A program made the position numbers and the translations under genes. Below, piece by piece: positions 22,375 to 34,900 of a stretch of 64,000 nt of DNA. Source of the DNA: Tanypteryx hageni (Eukaryota; Arthropoda; Insecta; Odonata; Petaluridae); contig CM054116.1 of the NCBI GenBank assembly GCA_028673005.1, positions 93,392,707-93,456,706 of the forward strand. Direction: 5' to 3'. Positions within the stretch are counted from its first letter, which is position 1, and every line of letters starts with the position of its first letter. The notes beneath the pieces are model-generated. The model made no database searches. It was not told the origin of the DNA and saw only the letters and a list, made by a program, of their open reading frames with translations.

Positions 22375-23049
22375 TAGTAAGAAAACTAAAGAGTTAGCAT
22401 TTATAATGATAGTAAGGCCCATGGTTGAGTATGCAACAAGTGTGTGGGATCCCTTCGAGGTTTGATCAAAAGAATAGAAAAGTTACAAAGAAAGGTAGCC
22501 CAGTACGTATTGGGAAGACACCGGAGGGAGGAAAGTGTAACACAAATGCTTAAAACTTTAGGATGGGAATCGTTGGAAAAAAGAAGACAGATCAACAGGC
22601 TTGGAGGGATTTATCAAAGTAGGAGTAGCCATCCTGCATGGAAAGATCTGCACGAGAGATTATGTGAACTGGAATATATAGGTAGGCAAGACCATTTGTT
22701 TAAAATAAAAGAAAGAATGGCACTAACAGACGTAGGTAAATTTGCATTCATTAACCGAGGTGTTAGGGAATGGAACAAGTTGCCTGAGGAGCTACTCAAA
22801 CACTACCCCAAAACTGTTAAATCATTTAAATGTAGGCTAAAATATCTAGGTAAATGGTAAATAATTAAATAAATGGACAGGTTCATCATCTGTCATTTTT
22901 CCTTATACAATTGAATGTGTTTGGATCTTATTTTTGTTTGACTTTATTGCATTTTTTTGTAATTTTATTTTTAATTATTGCTATATTATACATGCCACCT
23001 GGTTATTACCAAATTGCATTGTATTTTTAAATAAATATAAAAAAAATCA

Positions 23050-23621
23050 AGGGGATACCCATCAGTAGATGCAGTTACATAAATTTTTAATCCATAAGGA
23101 TTTGGCTTGCCCCTAACTACCCGTCTTGTTTGGCAGTGTCCCCAAAAAGGCACCATTTGTTTGTCAATTGACAAAATGGATGACCTTGTATTAGAAAGAC
23201 ATCCATTCCTAACACTTTCAATTAGGGCAGCTATTTTCCAGTATTTGGTTTTTGTCTTCTCCTCCAAAAGTACAGCATTATCATCAATTATCTTTAAATT
23301 TGACCCCAAGACAAAAAACCTATTCCAGCTAATTCTATCAGCTATTTGGAAAACCCAAGTTTTATTTACCCAATACATTCTTATTCTTGGAAATCCAAGG
23401 CAAAAAATGGTAATATTTGCCCCAGCAAAAGCCCTTATTTCTTTTGGAGTGGTTTCTAGAATATTCCTGTTGTTTTTCAAGTTTCTCATGTTTGTGAATG
23501 AGCTGAGGGAATGACAAATGTCATCACATATGTATTTCTCTAAATATTTTAGAGGAAGCTGTCATTTTCCCTCCCACTGAGCCTCTTTATACATACAATT
23601 GGCAAATTTATCAATTTTATC
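23050..23621 (-). pseudogene. piggyBac-like transposase remnant, split by LINE and hAT insertions
   Basis: The minus-strand frame reads DKFANCMYKEAQWEG next to the hAT insertion, then a stop, then TPKEIRAFAGANITIF, IRMYWVNKTWVFQIADRISWNRFFVLGSNLKIIDD, ILSIDKQMVPFWGHCQTRR and PYGLKIYVTASTDGYPLDF. This is the order of the piggyBac domain (I-F-G, YW, RF..I...L...D, DE-M-PF-G, GYPLDF). It stops abruptly at the LINE 3' end near 23047. The reading frame can be followed on the far side of the hAT at about 28045-28115. It is the oldest layer of this nest. Confidence 0.8.
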
Positions 23622-26600
23622 CAGTGGCACACACAGACTTTTTTCTAGGGTGGGGTCCGATCTATTTGGTAGGCATAAAAAAAGTTTAAATTTGCCCTTT
23701 ATTATTTATTTTATTTACACAACTTGCGTTTAAAAATTAATTCCCTTTCTAAATCATACATTATTACTGTAAAACACACAATTAGAATAAATATATTACA
23801 GTGTAATATTTCAAATTTTCCGAGCAAAATATTACAGTGAAATATAGACTAAAGGTCCAGGGTTATCAGCAGAAGTAGACATATTTCAACGCCATATTTT
23901 AACTTCGAAAATATAAGCAAAAATAACATAAATAACAAACCAAATATACAATTTGATTTTATTTCAAAGTCCTATTTTGTTTCCCAAATAGCGAAATCCA
24001 ATCATCTAGGTCATGCGCTTAACTTTTTTAAATACCAGTATTTTCAGAGGAATACACAAAATATGATTCTTAGGAACGGTTTACATCGTTTTTCCGTTGT
24101 CATTTAAATTTACTGAAAATCGGGAACATAAGAAGAAAATATATTCAAAACATTCGATTTCTAATAATCTAATTTTTAATTGTTTTATATTAAATCTACA
24201 TTACCCTTTGAAATGAAAAATACTCTCGCAATTATTAACTGGGTTCACTGTGTTTGATAATATTCAAAATTACAAATGAAAGAAAACAAAAAAGTCATTT
24301 AATAGGACACAGTGGTCAGGTTAACTACTAGAATCTGCTGGTCTGGGAAGACGGTGATCAGATTAGAGGGGACAGGTCAGAGTATTCATCTCAGAGAAAA
24401 TACTTGCACTCTTGAAAATGTTCCACTAAATAGGAGTCACTTTGAGAGGTGGTTCGCCTTTGGAGGCCTTACTGCACTTGATTAAAAATAACATTTCTTA
24501 CCTCAAATGGTAAAATCCAATCGTATCGGTTTCTTGCTTAATTCATCCAAAACATCCTCTAAAGACACCTGTAAACTGTTGATATTTAATAATGCAAGAC
24601 CATTAAGTCTATCACTTTTCATGGTGTTTCTTAGATAAGTTTTTAGCCTCCTCAAAGTAGAGAATGATCTTTCGCCGGTACAGGTGCTAATGGGAAGTGT
24701 ACATAGTATTTGTAGGAGCAGTTTGATACGAGGATACAACTCTCTGTCACAATAAATGAACCCTTCAATAGCAGAAAATAATTCCTTGTTCCGTATAAAA
24801 TTTTTCCATAGTTTAAGTTCACCAAGCATGGTTTCCTTATTGTCGCAAAAAAGATCATCACTGTTCGAATAAAATTCTGCTAACGTGAGAAAATCACTTT
24901 CCGTTTCATCATCGTAATTTTGAGTCAGTAAGCATCCAAATTTAGCTAAAATGTTATTATGTTTTTCAAGTCTTTGTTTTATTTGACTTATTAGATTGTT
25001 TAGAAAGGGTAAGAATATAGCCCGTCAGTAGTACTCCTCAGGGGATTTAGCTGGAATATTGTTGCGGTACACTGATAGCTTCGTGGGACATCTTGGAATT
25101 TTAATTTCTTCCTCACCTCTTACAAATTCCAGAATCTTTATGGCCATTTCAAAAATCTCTTTGAAAACTGATTCAGAATTAAAGTTTAAACTTTCAAGTC
25201 CTTCAATGACCGAGTCAGCATAACTCATTGCCTTCTTCAAATTAATATTAACTGTTTGTAAATATTCACTCAACCTTTTAGTAAGAGCAAATACCTTATT
25301 TATTGTCAGCAAAGAAATGATGAAATCAGCTTTAGAAATCGATACATTTAAAAGAGAAGCTTGAACGGAAACATCGTTATCATTCCACTCTATCATTTCA
25401 TTCAGTGATGCTTGTATAGCATTAAATAATTCAACCATAACTAGTATCAAATCATGTCTTTCAATCCATCTCGTGCCACACATTTGAACTAATTTTCGTT
25501 TTCTAGAATGAGGACAGTGTTTTTCAATATTTCTTATTAAAATATTTCGCCTAAATGGAGTGTGAAAAAAATTATAGATTTTACCCACTATTCCCACACA
25601 GTTTCTGATATTGGGTAAATTAGAAGAATCTGAAATCACTAGGTTTAAACTGTGTGAGCTACAATGCACATATAATGCAGAGGGGAAGTGTTTTTTAATA
25701 TGAGTTTGAACTCCTTGGAACTGTCCACTCATTGCACTAGCCCCATCATATCCTTGACCTCTGAGAAATTTTAAATTAATTTTGAAATATTGCAAAGAAT
25801 CTATCAAATGTGTGGCAAGACTTTGTCCTGTTCTACTGACAGCCGGTATAAATTGTATAAACTGTTCTTGGACAGTATCATTTTCAATGAATCGAGCAGC
25901 AAGAGCAAACTGTTCTATCCCAGCAACATCAGTAGTTTCATCTGCTATTATACTGAAACACTTACTCTTATTGATGCGATTTGCAATATCCCTTAAAATT
26001 ATATCATTTATGGAAGAAATGATTTCATTTTGTGTTCTCCAGCTAACGTAGGAATTTCTTCCGCAACTTTTAAAATGATTCCTTAAAATTTCGTCTCCTG
26101 CTTCCACACGCATTCTAAGTAATGCTCTAAAATTTCCCTCATTTTTTTCAGGGGTTTCTTCAACATTTAAGGGGCCATAATCTAAATGTCCTTGTAAGGG
26201 AATCCCCTGCTTCCCGCAAAATAGGACAGTTTTTATTATTGAGCCAAGTATTTCCCTGTTTTTGGCTACTTCTGCTGCTTTGTTTTTATCTAAAATCAAA
26301 TCAATCGGGAGCACTTTTTTCTCATCAATTTTCTTTAAATTGTAAAATATTTCCAAGCTTCGTGTATGATATGACAATTTGCCATGCTTCTCAAAATATT
26401 ATAAGGCATGGTTCCATTTGTTGAAAGCTTCTGAAATAGCACACAATATTTGCAGAAGAGACCATCCATTAATTCCAAATAACATACCCAATGCCATTTT
26501 TCAAGCCAATGTGCTTGGCACCTTAAATTTTTGCCTTTAATATTCTTGACAGGAAATTTATATTTAGCATCTGGTGACCATAAACTATTAAAAACTTCCA

Positions 26601-28036
26601 GCAGTTTCTTACCAGAACAATATTCTTTCGATTTAAAAAAGTTTGCTATATCATTAGGATTACCTTTATTGTCCGCATCTGTCTCCGGAGTACATCCAGT
26701 AACCAGTGCGAACGACGAACACGGCTCTTTTTCTTGCAATGATGCACTATCGATGAGGTCACTATGTTCGCTGAAATTAATTTTCTCACCATCTTTTTGT
26801 TCACTATGCACATTTCCCCGCGACTTCTTCACAAATGATAATATTGATATTAGTTTTATTTTACTACTCATATTTATCTATGCAAGGGGTAAACTAAAGA
26901 GTTTTAAAAGGACAGTTTCTCACTTTTTCATTTGCACTAGAATGCAAATAGCCTATCTTACGTCTATAAGCAGTGCTTTACTTGGATAATAATAAGTGCT
27001 GGTACTCTCCGTAACAGCAGCAAACTATCTAATTAGAAATGAAATAATGTAGTATAACATATTTAAAGACCACTACTATACGGCTATTTACTACGTATCA
27101 CTAATGTAATTTCACAGACAACACTTATCAAAGCAGCCTACTTTGTTTTATATATTTGAATTTCACCGACTACAAGGCCAATGATATAAATAAATGCTCG
27201 CGTGATTCGAGGAAAACAGCTTATCTGCATGGAATCCGCACTCACAATTTCTCCATTAAATACTTTTCCAATTTCAATGGTGAGTTTAGACTTCCCAGTG
27301 GAAACTCCACAGGGTTGCCGAAATTCAGGATGTGCAAAATATGTGAAAAAAAGGCCGCGGAGAGCTTTCTGGAATAGTACCCGATTTTTTGATGTTCGAG
27401 ATCTGTAGCCTCAATATTGCTCGGATGCTTCCATTCTTCCAAAAAATGCACTTTTCCACAGTAAGAGATACACTCATCACTACACTTCCTCACTCATCGA
27501 GACTTCTTTTTCAACTAACCAACTTCTCCAAATTGGAGACTCCAATTGTATTCTTTTGGGAGACTCCAATTGTATTCTTTTGAGAGTCTCAGCTGCAGTT
27601 TTTTGTCCCCCTTTTAGTGGAAATAGGATATTTTACACAAACGGCCATTCTCCTGGTCGCCTGAACCTCCTACCACACAGCAGGGATCCAGGAAGTCTCC
27701 AAAAGACCAAACGGAGAACGTAAGACCCAGAAAGGGATGAACGTTTCTCAACTGAAACCCCTTCTCATGGAAATAGGATATTTTCAGCAAAAAGATTTTG
27801 TCTTGACCAACGGTCACTTTAAACACTTGCCACCGATATTTTCTTGGAAACGGAACCTTTCCTTCTCCCTTCTTTCCCTCTTTCCGTCTTCCCCATATTC
27901 ACGCACTTATTCCTGGAGCAAAAGCATTCCTGAGAACACTTTAAACGTCTTGCCTTCACCCTCATCTCAGGATAAAATATGCCCCTATGGGGGGGGGGTC
28001 CAGACCCGGTGGACCCCCCCTGTGTGTGCGCCCCTG
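23622..28036 (-). mobile_element. Full-length hAT element with perfect 8-bp target duplication
   Basis: The left end CAGTGGCACACACAG and the right end (reverse-complemented CAGGGGCGCACACACAG) are flanked by the exact 8-mer ATTTTATC at 23614-23621 and 28037-28044. The 4415-base element contains a nearly complete hAT transposase on the minus strand. The 5' region upstream of the transposase (about 26990-28036) holds no frame I recognise and includes a 24-base tandem repeat at 27534-27585. Confidence 0.92.
24503..26871 (-). pseudogene. hAT transposase, nearly intact (one frameshift, one stop)
   Basis: The frame starts at 26871 and encodes a TTF-type zinc finger (about residues 100-150: CQAHWLEKWHWVCYLELMD then CKYCVLFQK). 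Near 26396 a frameshift leads into 450 codons with the RNase-H-like core: SIIADETTDVAGIEQ (first aspartate), GQGYDGASAMSGQFQGVQ (second), HCSSHSLNLV (the C-H block) and CGTRWIERHD. An in-frame TGA at 25022-25024 follows EEYY, after which the same frame continues to ILCTLPISTCTGERSFSTL (hAT dimerisation domain) and ends at 24503. The type is the ZMYM1/P52rIPK-like hAT group. Both lesions are single events, so the copy died recently relative to its neighbours. Confidence 0.9.
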
Positions 28037-28453
28037 ATTTTATCTATTGAACATAAACATATGCTTATTTTTGTCAACCCAAATGCAATATTATTAATAG
28101 CACAATTGACATTTCAGGGCTAGGCACAGGCCAATTTTGAAACTATTGCTCACTTTTTTACGCTCAGTAAATTTGGTCACTTTTTTGTAATCTGTTCTAA
28201 ACACAGCAGTTCCCAAACTTGATGCATCTGCAACCTTATCTTGACCCTCTTAATTTCAATAAGTGTAAAAATGTCAAAATATTATAAAAATCTATTTTAT
28301 TTACCTAAAAATTAATTTCATTCTAAATATATCCATGCATGATATGAAAAACATAAATAACACAAAAAATTTCATTTGGGGCATTAAACATCCAGTTTGG
28401 GAACCAATGTCTTAATGAATCTATTTTATAAGATGGGGGCATGCAGATATGTT

Positions 28454-28836
28454 CAGTGGAGGAACTAGGCCGGGGCCGTGCCCTGGATCCTCTGAGGGGC
28501 CCGGTCAGCTATAATTAGTCAAGTCAATAACATGGACAAACCTATGATAATGACTTTAATATACGGGGGCATAGAAATAGTTTGCAAAAATGAGTCCTCA
28601 TTACAAAGTCCTAAATAGGTAAAGGTGGAGACTACCGCGAAATTGATGTTAAATGAGAAATCTATCTCCTTATCCATCAAGTACTTTAAGGTTAAGGACG
28701 TAGATTTCTCATTTAACATTACAAAGTTGTCAAAATCAGTATTGTAATGAACAGATTGGTATGGTTTGTCACCTTAGTGGAGAGGGTCCATCAATTTTTC
28801 TTGTCCCAGAGTCCGTTGCCTATTGTTCCGCCACTG
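28454..28836. mobile_element. hAT-type MITE with internal perfect inverted repeat
   Basis: The ends CAGTGGAGGAAC and (reverse-complemented) CAGTGGCGGAAC are inverted repeats; flanks gatatgtt and ctaatgtt are a partly decayed 8-bp duplication. Inside, GTTAAATGAGAAATCTA at about 28647 and its exact reverse complement TAGATTTCTCATTTAAC near 28702 form a 17-bp stem. Confidence 0.7.
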
Positions 28837-28981
28837 CTAATGTTCACTCAAAATGGGGCTGTCAACAATAAAAGAAAGAAATACTGACTCATCAGAACAA
28901 AACAGTGACATATTTCATTACACTACAAAATTTAAATTTCACTGAACCTAATCTAAATCCACAACATGTAATCAAGTATAT

Positions 28982-31900
28982 CTAAATACTAACTCTGTCT
29001 AAGGAGCCTTCCTTCCCTTCTTTCAAGATGGATTTATTGTGGTATTGTCGTGGTCCTATTGATTCCACTAACCAACGTGGATTTTTATCCAAATACTTTA
29101 ATCTTTTCCTACACTTACTGGTTTGGTTTCTCCCATTCAAGTCTTGAGAGGCAGAGTGTATAGCATCAGTATTTATCTTGGAAGAGCTTGCTTTTGGTAA
29201 GCACTTTTTTCGAGCATATGAATTGCCTTTGCTCTTCAGTTTACTCACTTTCTGTGTTGGCATTTTCTTCTTTATTTCATAAAAATCTGGTTTGCTTTGA
29301 TCCTTTGTACTCCTCCCAAGGATCTGCTGGATCATATTCTAATAAGACAAAAAAAAACAATAGTGGTTATGAAGGAACTTGAGAGTCGGATATTGAACAG
29401 ATTTTTCATACTGAGATTTTAGTGATCCTGAGCAATACCTCTTAACACTCTAACTGCTGGCTATTTAAATGGCAGCCCTTCCGCCAATGCTGGCCATTTT
29501 CGGCATTTTTCAAAAATTTATGGTGGAAAAACTATATTACCTACAAAAATGTTACTTACATGAAATGAAAGCTTCAATCTTCTACTCTTTGATGATAAAT
29601 AGGTTTTTAATATTAAGCAAATATTAAGAGCTATAAAATTTACCTAATAAATGGCTTTTTTTGAAAAAGAAAAAATAATTGAGTGTGGTGATTTTTATGT
29701 TAAAATAAATTAAATGCAAATCATGTGAGAAAAAAATATTTATAATTAGGAACACTTACATAATAAAAAACTCAAACACTAACTTTTGTAATTTTTTTTT
29801 AATGAAACAATTTGAAACATGGTTGTACGCACAGAGGGATTTTACATAAACTGCATTGATAAGATGTGTCCTTCCTTGCAGCCTTTCCTGTCTCTTTTTT
29901 TCCTTTGTCAGAGCAAACTTTGCATTTTCTCTATAGTCTTGTCTTTCCAGGGGGAGGAGGAATCTTTTCCATAAAGTGCTTATTCCCTGTGAGCCTGGTT
30001 AGTTGAGTTCTGCTTGTGCTGGGTTGAGGTGAAGCTTCCTCAAATACAACAAGTTCATTGCATATGTCCTTCATAAATTGGGTGATAGTAGTTTTCTTCT
30101 TCATAACTTGGGTGTATAAAATGCAGGCATTGGCAACACACATTAGTATGATGTGAAAAGATAACTTTCGCCACCACTTGACGCTGCGATGCTCAAAGGC
30201 ACCATACGACATTCTTTGGTCCGAAAGGTCAACTCCAAATTTTTTCTTGTTATAATTTATAACACATGCTGGTTTGGTTCTCTCTCTTCCTCTTCTATCT
30301 GCGTAGGTAATCATTTCTGCCCTATGTCGTGTACTTATCATATAAACATCACGTTTATCTCGCCAACATAGTGCTAAAATATTACCATTTCTCCGAAATA
30401 TTTGTTTTCCTCGTTGCAATCTGGGATTTTTCAGAGCAATGGGCATACCTTTTCTATTATTTCTTGTAGTGCCGACTAAACCTGTTTTTTCTTTCTCTAG
30501 ATCAGTGGCAAGAGAAGGGCTAGTGTAATACCTGTCGGTGTACAATGTGTGCCCTTTTCCAGCTAAGTTACTGAGGAGATTTTTTACAACATTCACAATA
30601 ACATTTTCTTGGCCACAGTAAACATCAAAATTCCAGATGTACCCAGAATCAGATTCTGACAGCATGTATACTTTTATGCCATATTTGCTGGGCTTTTTAG
30701 GCATATATTGCTTGAATGTCAATCTGCCTCGAAATTTACACATTCCCTCATCAATTGTAATATCTTCCGCAGGTTGATAGGCATTTTGAAAACGTGAACG
30801 AACTGATTCAATAAAAGGTCGAATTTTATGCAAAGGGTCATGGTCTGGCTCCCCTTTTTTATATACGAGGTATTATCATTTAGATGAAAATTCACCATTA
30901 TGGCTAAAAACCTATCACGGCTCATTATATTTGGACAGAAGTTACAAGAGACAACAGGATTTTTCGACCAGTGATCGTTGATCTGTGGCTTTTCGCTAAT
31001 GCTCATATGCAGAATGATGGCTATAAATTTTTTTATATCTGCTAATGTCACTGGTTTCCATAAGTTTATTCTACTTTTAGGGGAAATTTGATTCAAACTT
31101 CTAAGTTTCAGAATCTTCTGTCTTGCGTACAAATTTGTTTGCTCCTTCATGTGCCGAAAAAGATCATCGTCAATAAAATATACGAAGAAATCTAGCAATG
31201 AGTTATTATTGTCAAGCTCTGTAACATCTGAAATACCTGACTGTCCAGTGTAAACATCAATATTTGGAACTTGATCAACTGAAGTCCATCCAAGTTGTGA
31301 GTCACTTCTACGGTTTCTAGCTCCAGTACCTTGTCCTCTTGGTCTCCCTCTAGGGGGAATTTGAAGTTGAACTTGAGCAGGTTCTTCTTGTTCTGAGTCA
31401 GAGTTTTCACTTACATTATCACTTCCGTCATCTAAAATAAAATAAAAACAAGTTGAATCGGAAAATAATAAACAAAATTGAACAATAAATACCTAATTCT
31501 GAAAAACAAACAGCTGAAATCCAAAATACCAACAAGAAAAGTGAAGTTCAGTAATAAAATGAAAAGGTTCACTTACTTGAATCAGCGTCAATCTCTTCTT
31601 GAACATAATCTGGATCGTCTTCCGAGTCAACATTTTCATTATCACTATCACTTTCGTCCCAGTCACAACGTAATTCATCCAAAATATCGCCGTCTGTCAA
31701 TCGATGTGAAGCCATGGTCGTTTGTTTACAAACTGTCAGAGCGACACAAAATGCGTTTCACTATCATTCGCCAAATAATGCACGCATACCCCACATAGAG
31801 GATTTTTTGTGAACTTAATAGATCGACGAACACCACGGAACAATGCTGGAGCCGTCAAAAGACGTCTTCCCGCATAAGATAGAATGTAAACTAAGAGGAC

Positions 31901-34900
31901 GTCAAATGACGTCCTCCGCAATCTTCGAAAGTTTTGAAAAGACGTCAATTGACGTCCGCCGCAGCTAAAGTGTTAAATATGATACATTCATAAAAATTTT
32001 AATCTAATATATAAAATTGAATGTCTGTCTGTTCCCTATACATTCCCACACCCTTTGACCTATCAGGACCAAACTTTGCAAAGTGACTTCCTATGACCCT
32101 ACAGGTAACATAGTGTACCCAGAAACCCCGACAACTACCCCACACAGACAGACAAATATACAGCGGGTCCTCATATATTGATTTGTTTTCTCTATGATGG
32201 TGTAGCCCTCGCACAGACACAGACAGATATACAGCAGGTCCTCATATATCGATTTATTTTCTTTAACTTATGTGAATTAAAAGAAGAAACAATATGAATT
32301 AATGATAATACCATAGTTTGATTTTTAAATTTTCAGAAATCACAATGCTCTAAGTTTCAATAAACTGTTATTAGAAGCCCAAGCAATGCCAGGTACTTAA
32401 AGCTAGTTCAAAATAAAAAGTTCTTTTCCTAAAACTCATTACAGCTGAAAAATTAGTCATTTTATTTAAAGTGTTCCAAAAGTTTGTGGCCAACTTAGAT
32501 TTCACTGGACTATGTGTTAGCTTATCTTTATGGACGCTGTAAGTATCTTTCTAACATATAGCCCTCCATATGATCTTGTATTGTAAATTTTACATTTGAC
32601 ATCCCTGTATACCAGGGTCATAGCAGATTTCTCTGCCTCAGAATTTTCAGCTGCACTATCATTCTGAAAAATTTTATGAATTACTACAAGATTAGTGGAG
32701 AATTTCTTAAATGAAGGATTCAAAATCAATAATTTTTTGGCCGAGTCACAATAACATCCTCTATAAACAAGGTTTTCACATATTAGAAGAAAAGAACAAA
32801 TACATATATAACTTCCACACAAATTTATTTCATGACCAGTTTTGCTAAATAACTAGCATCCTCAGATGAGGTGGCAAGTTTCAACTTTTGTTCAATATTT
32901 CCTTCTTATCATTTTGTCCCTTTAATTTGCTTTTCTTCTAATGCAGCTTGATAATTACTTGGTTAATTCCACTATGGCTGACATTGCCATGGCCGTGGAA
33001 TCCTCAAAAGTACTGTATATACATGAATATAAGACGAGGTTTTGTTCCAATTTTTATGGCTGAAAAATCACTAGCCATCTTATAATCATGCGGTGTGTAA
33101 TAGTGTGACTGAAAGAGTAGCCAAAGGCAGAGATAGGCACCTGGCGTATTGTTTTTTACAATCACGACTTATGTATAGATGCCTACTGAGTGAATTATCT
33201 TCTTTGTATCAACAAAGTTGCAACTCCTGCATATGTATGAAACTTATCAGCTGACTTCATACATAGTAAGGTTGAATGGATGAAAGATTTTACACCAACA
33301 TATGTAATTTGATCCTGTCACGATATCATAGTGTGTTGACCGAAGACAAAGTGAACCATCTTTGACTGTAGTAAATTCCATATGAATTAAAGTCTTCATG
33401 ATTGTTAACTATCCAGTTTTACATAAAAATATGGGTGACCACGTTGAGAAGAGAGGTTCTACACCTTCACAAATATTGAAATCATTGCATAATAGTTATA
33501 ATGCAAACTTTAAACTTTTAATGGCGAAATATGATGATGAAACCAACAATTGTGCAGCAGCAAGAAGGTTTGGTGTCACCAAGGCGAATGTGCGGCGGTG
33601 GAAAAAATCACAGGAAATGCTCAAGTGTGCAAGTTCAAATCGGAAAGCATTTCATGGGCCTAAGGAAGGACATCATAAAAATTTAGAGGATGAGTTAATA
33701 ACATTTGTGCAAGAAAAACTCAACAGTGGAACTGCCAGTCTCACAGGAAAGTATACAAATGAAGGCATTAGAATTGGTGTTGACGTTCAAGATTTCACAG
33801 CAGCAATTCAAGGCAAGTGTGGGATGGATCACCCAGTTTATGTGGCGGAAAGGCTTATCTGTGGCGAAGAACATCATTAACGCAAAGACTTCCTGCGTAT
33901 TTTGCTGTGAAAATCATTGAATATCAGTGTTATATTATTCATTTACGTTGTGAACATTCTTGTAGGCCAAATGGGGAATGCAAATGAAACAGCTGTGTTT
34001 TTTGATATGCCAACTAACACTACAGTTGATAACAAAGGGGAAAAGTCAGTGATGGTTAACCCTTCGACGCTCAAGGTGCCGATATATCGGCTTCCCCTGG
34101 TCGTCTTAAAACACTCAAGGTGCCGATATATCGGCTCTAGCTTTAACCCCGTTTAAAAATCTTTATAGATCGCACTTTGAGTTATAATTACTACCAAACT
34201 GAAGATGATATAATTGTTTATATTTACTTTTGAAATGGTATTCCTCTTTACGATTTTAGTATTTTACATAAACAAAAGTAATCGTCTTTTCCCTCATCCG
34301 CCTGACGCAGCTAATTCGCAGTGAGTCATCATCCAAAATATTTTTTGCCCTTCACGGCGTAGATTACGCATGCTGTCTTTCTCCGTTCTTTCATAAGCGT
34401 GCCTGCCATTGCATTTTCATCACAATGTTATAATCCAAAAGCTGATATATCATATGAGACGAAATGCTTACCAAAATTTTCAGAGGATTTTTTTCTTTTA
34501 TTTTTTCTCTTGATTATCAATCTCGCTCTCTGGTAACGTAACCTATGGCTCAACTTTGTCGGAGGTCTCTTGAGTCTCGCTCACTGGTAATATGACACGT
34601 AGCAACTTTGTAGAGTATTTTTCATTGTATATTCATTTGATATATAGAAAAAATTACGCTGAAACCGGAAATAATTTGCAGTTACAATAAATTTATGGGG
34701 GGGGATTGACACTTCTGATATGATGCTGTATACTTACATGGATGAAAGAAAAAGTGTAAAATATTGGAAAAAAGTTGCGTTCAATATAATTTCAAGGATG
34801 GTTTTTTATAGCTATATTCTATATAAAGAAAATTTCAAAGGACCTGGGAAACTGCAATCAAGGCTAACATATGTAGTAAATACAATTGAGCATTTAGGTA

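Larger units (their letters stand above)
19101..22860 (+). pseudogene. LINE reverse transcriptase, interrupted
   Basis: Domain order on the plus strand: linker with EEEVAEEFNKWY; reverse transcriptase with KNKFSGPDNNISSDSLK, DWKEATVVPIFKSGNK, ENYRPVSLTLVACKIIEKII, NGFRKGYSCDMQLL, DFSKTFDTVSH and VLQGSVLGP; then an in-frame TGA at 20059 where LGPLLF is usual; then FADDC, the catalytic F/YADD. A frameshift near 20260 leads to DHCKYLGVYF and SKAFKNLHFIMRNLQG. After the Tigger insertion the C-terminal domain continues with RIEKLQRKVAQYVLGRH and NKLPEELLKHYPKTVKSFK, ending at 22860. A stop, two frameshifts and an insertion disable it. The style fits the Jockey superfamily. Confidence 0.85.
19101..23046 (+). 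mobile_element. 5'-truncated Jockey-superfamily LINE, split by a Tigger element
   Basis: A non-LTR retrotransposon reading frame starts without an endonuclease at 19101, runs through the reverse transcriptase, is interrupted at 20442-20443 by a Tigger element, and resumes at 22377 with KELAFIMIVRPMVEYATSVW. The 3' end is an AT-rich untranslated region ending ttaaataaatataaaaaaaa near 23046. The 3' junction lies directly inside a piggyBac transposase frame, showing that this LINE inserted into an older piggyBac copy. No target duplication was identified. Confidence 0.85.

Noticed and set aside
25022..25024. In-frame TGA in the hAT transposase as a possible recoding site
   Set aside because: The element also has a frameshift near 26396 and no recoding signal is visible, so an ordinary nonsense mutation is simpler.
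26531..26989. 152-codon plus-strand ORF
   Set aside because: It is the antisense shadow of the hAT transposase N-terminal region.
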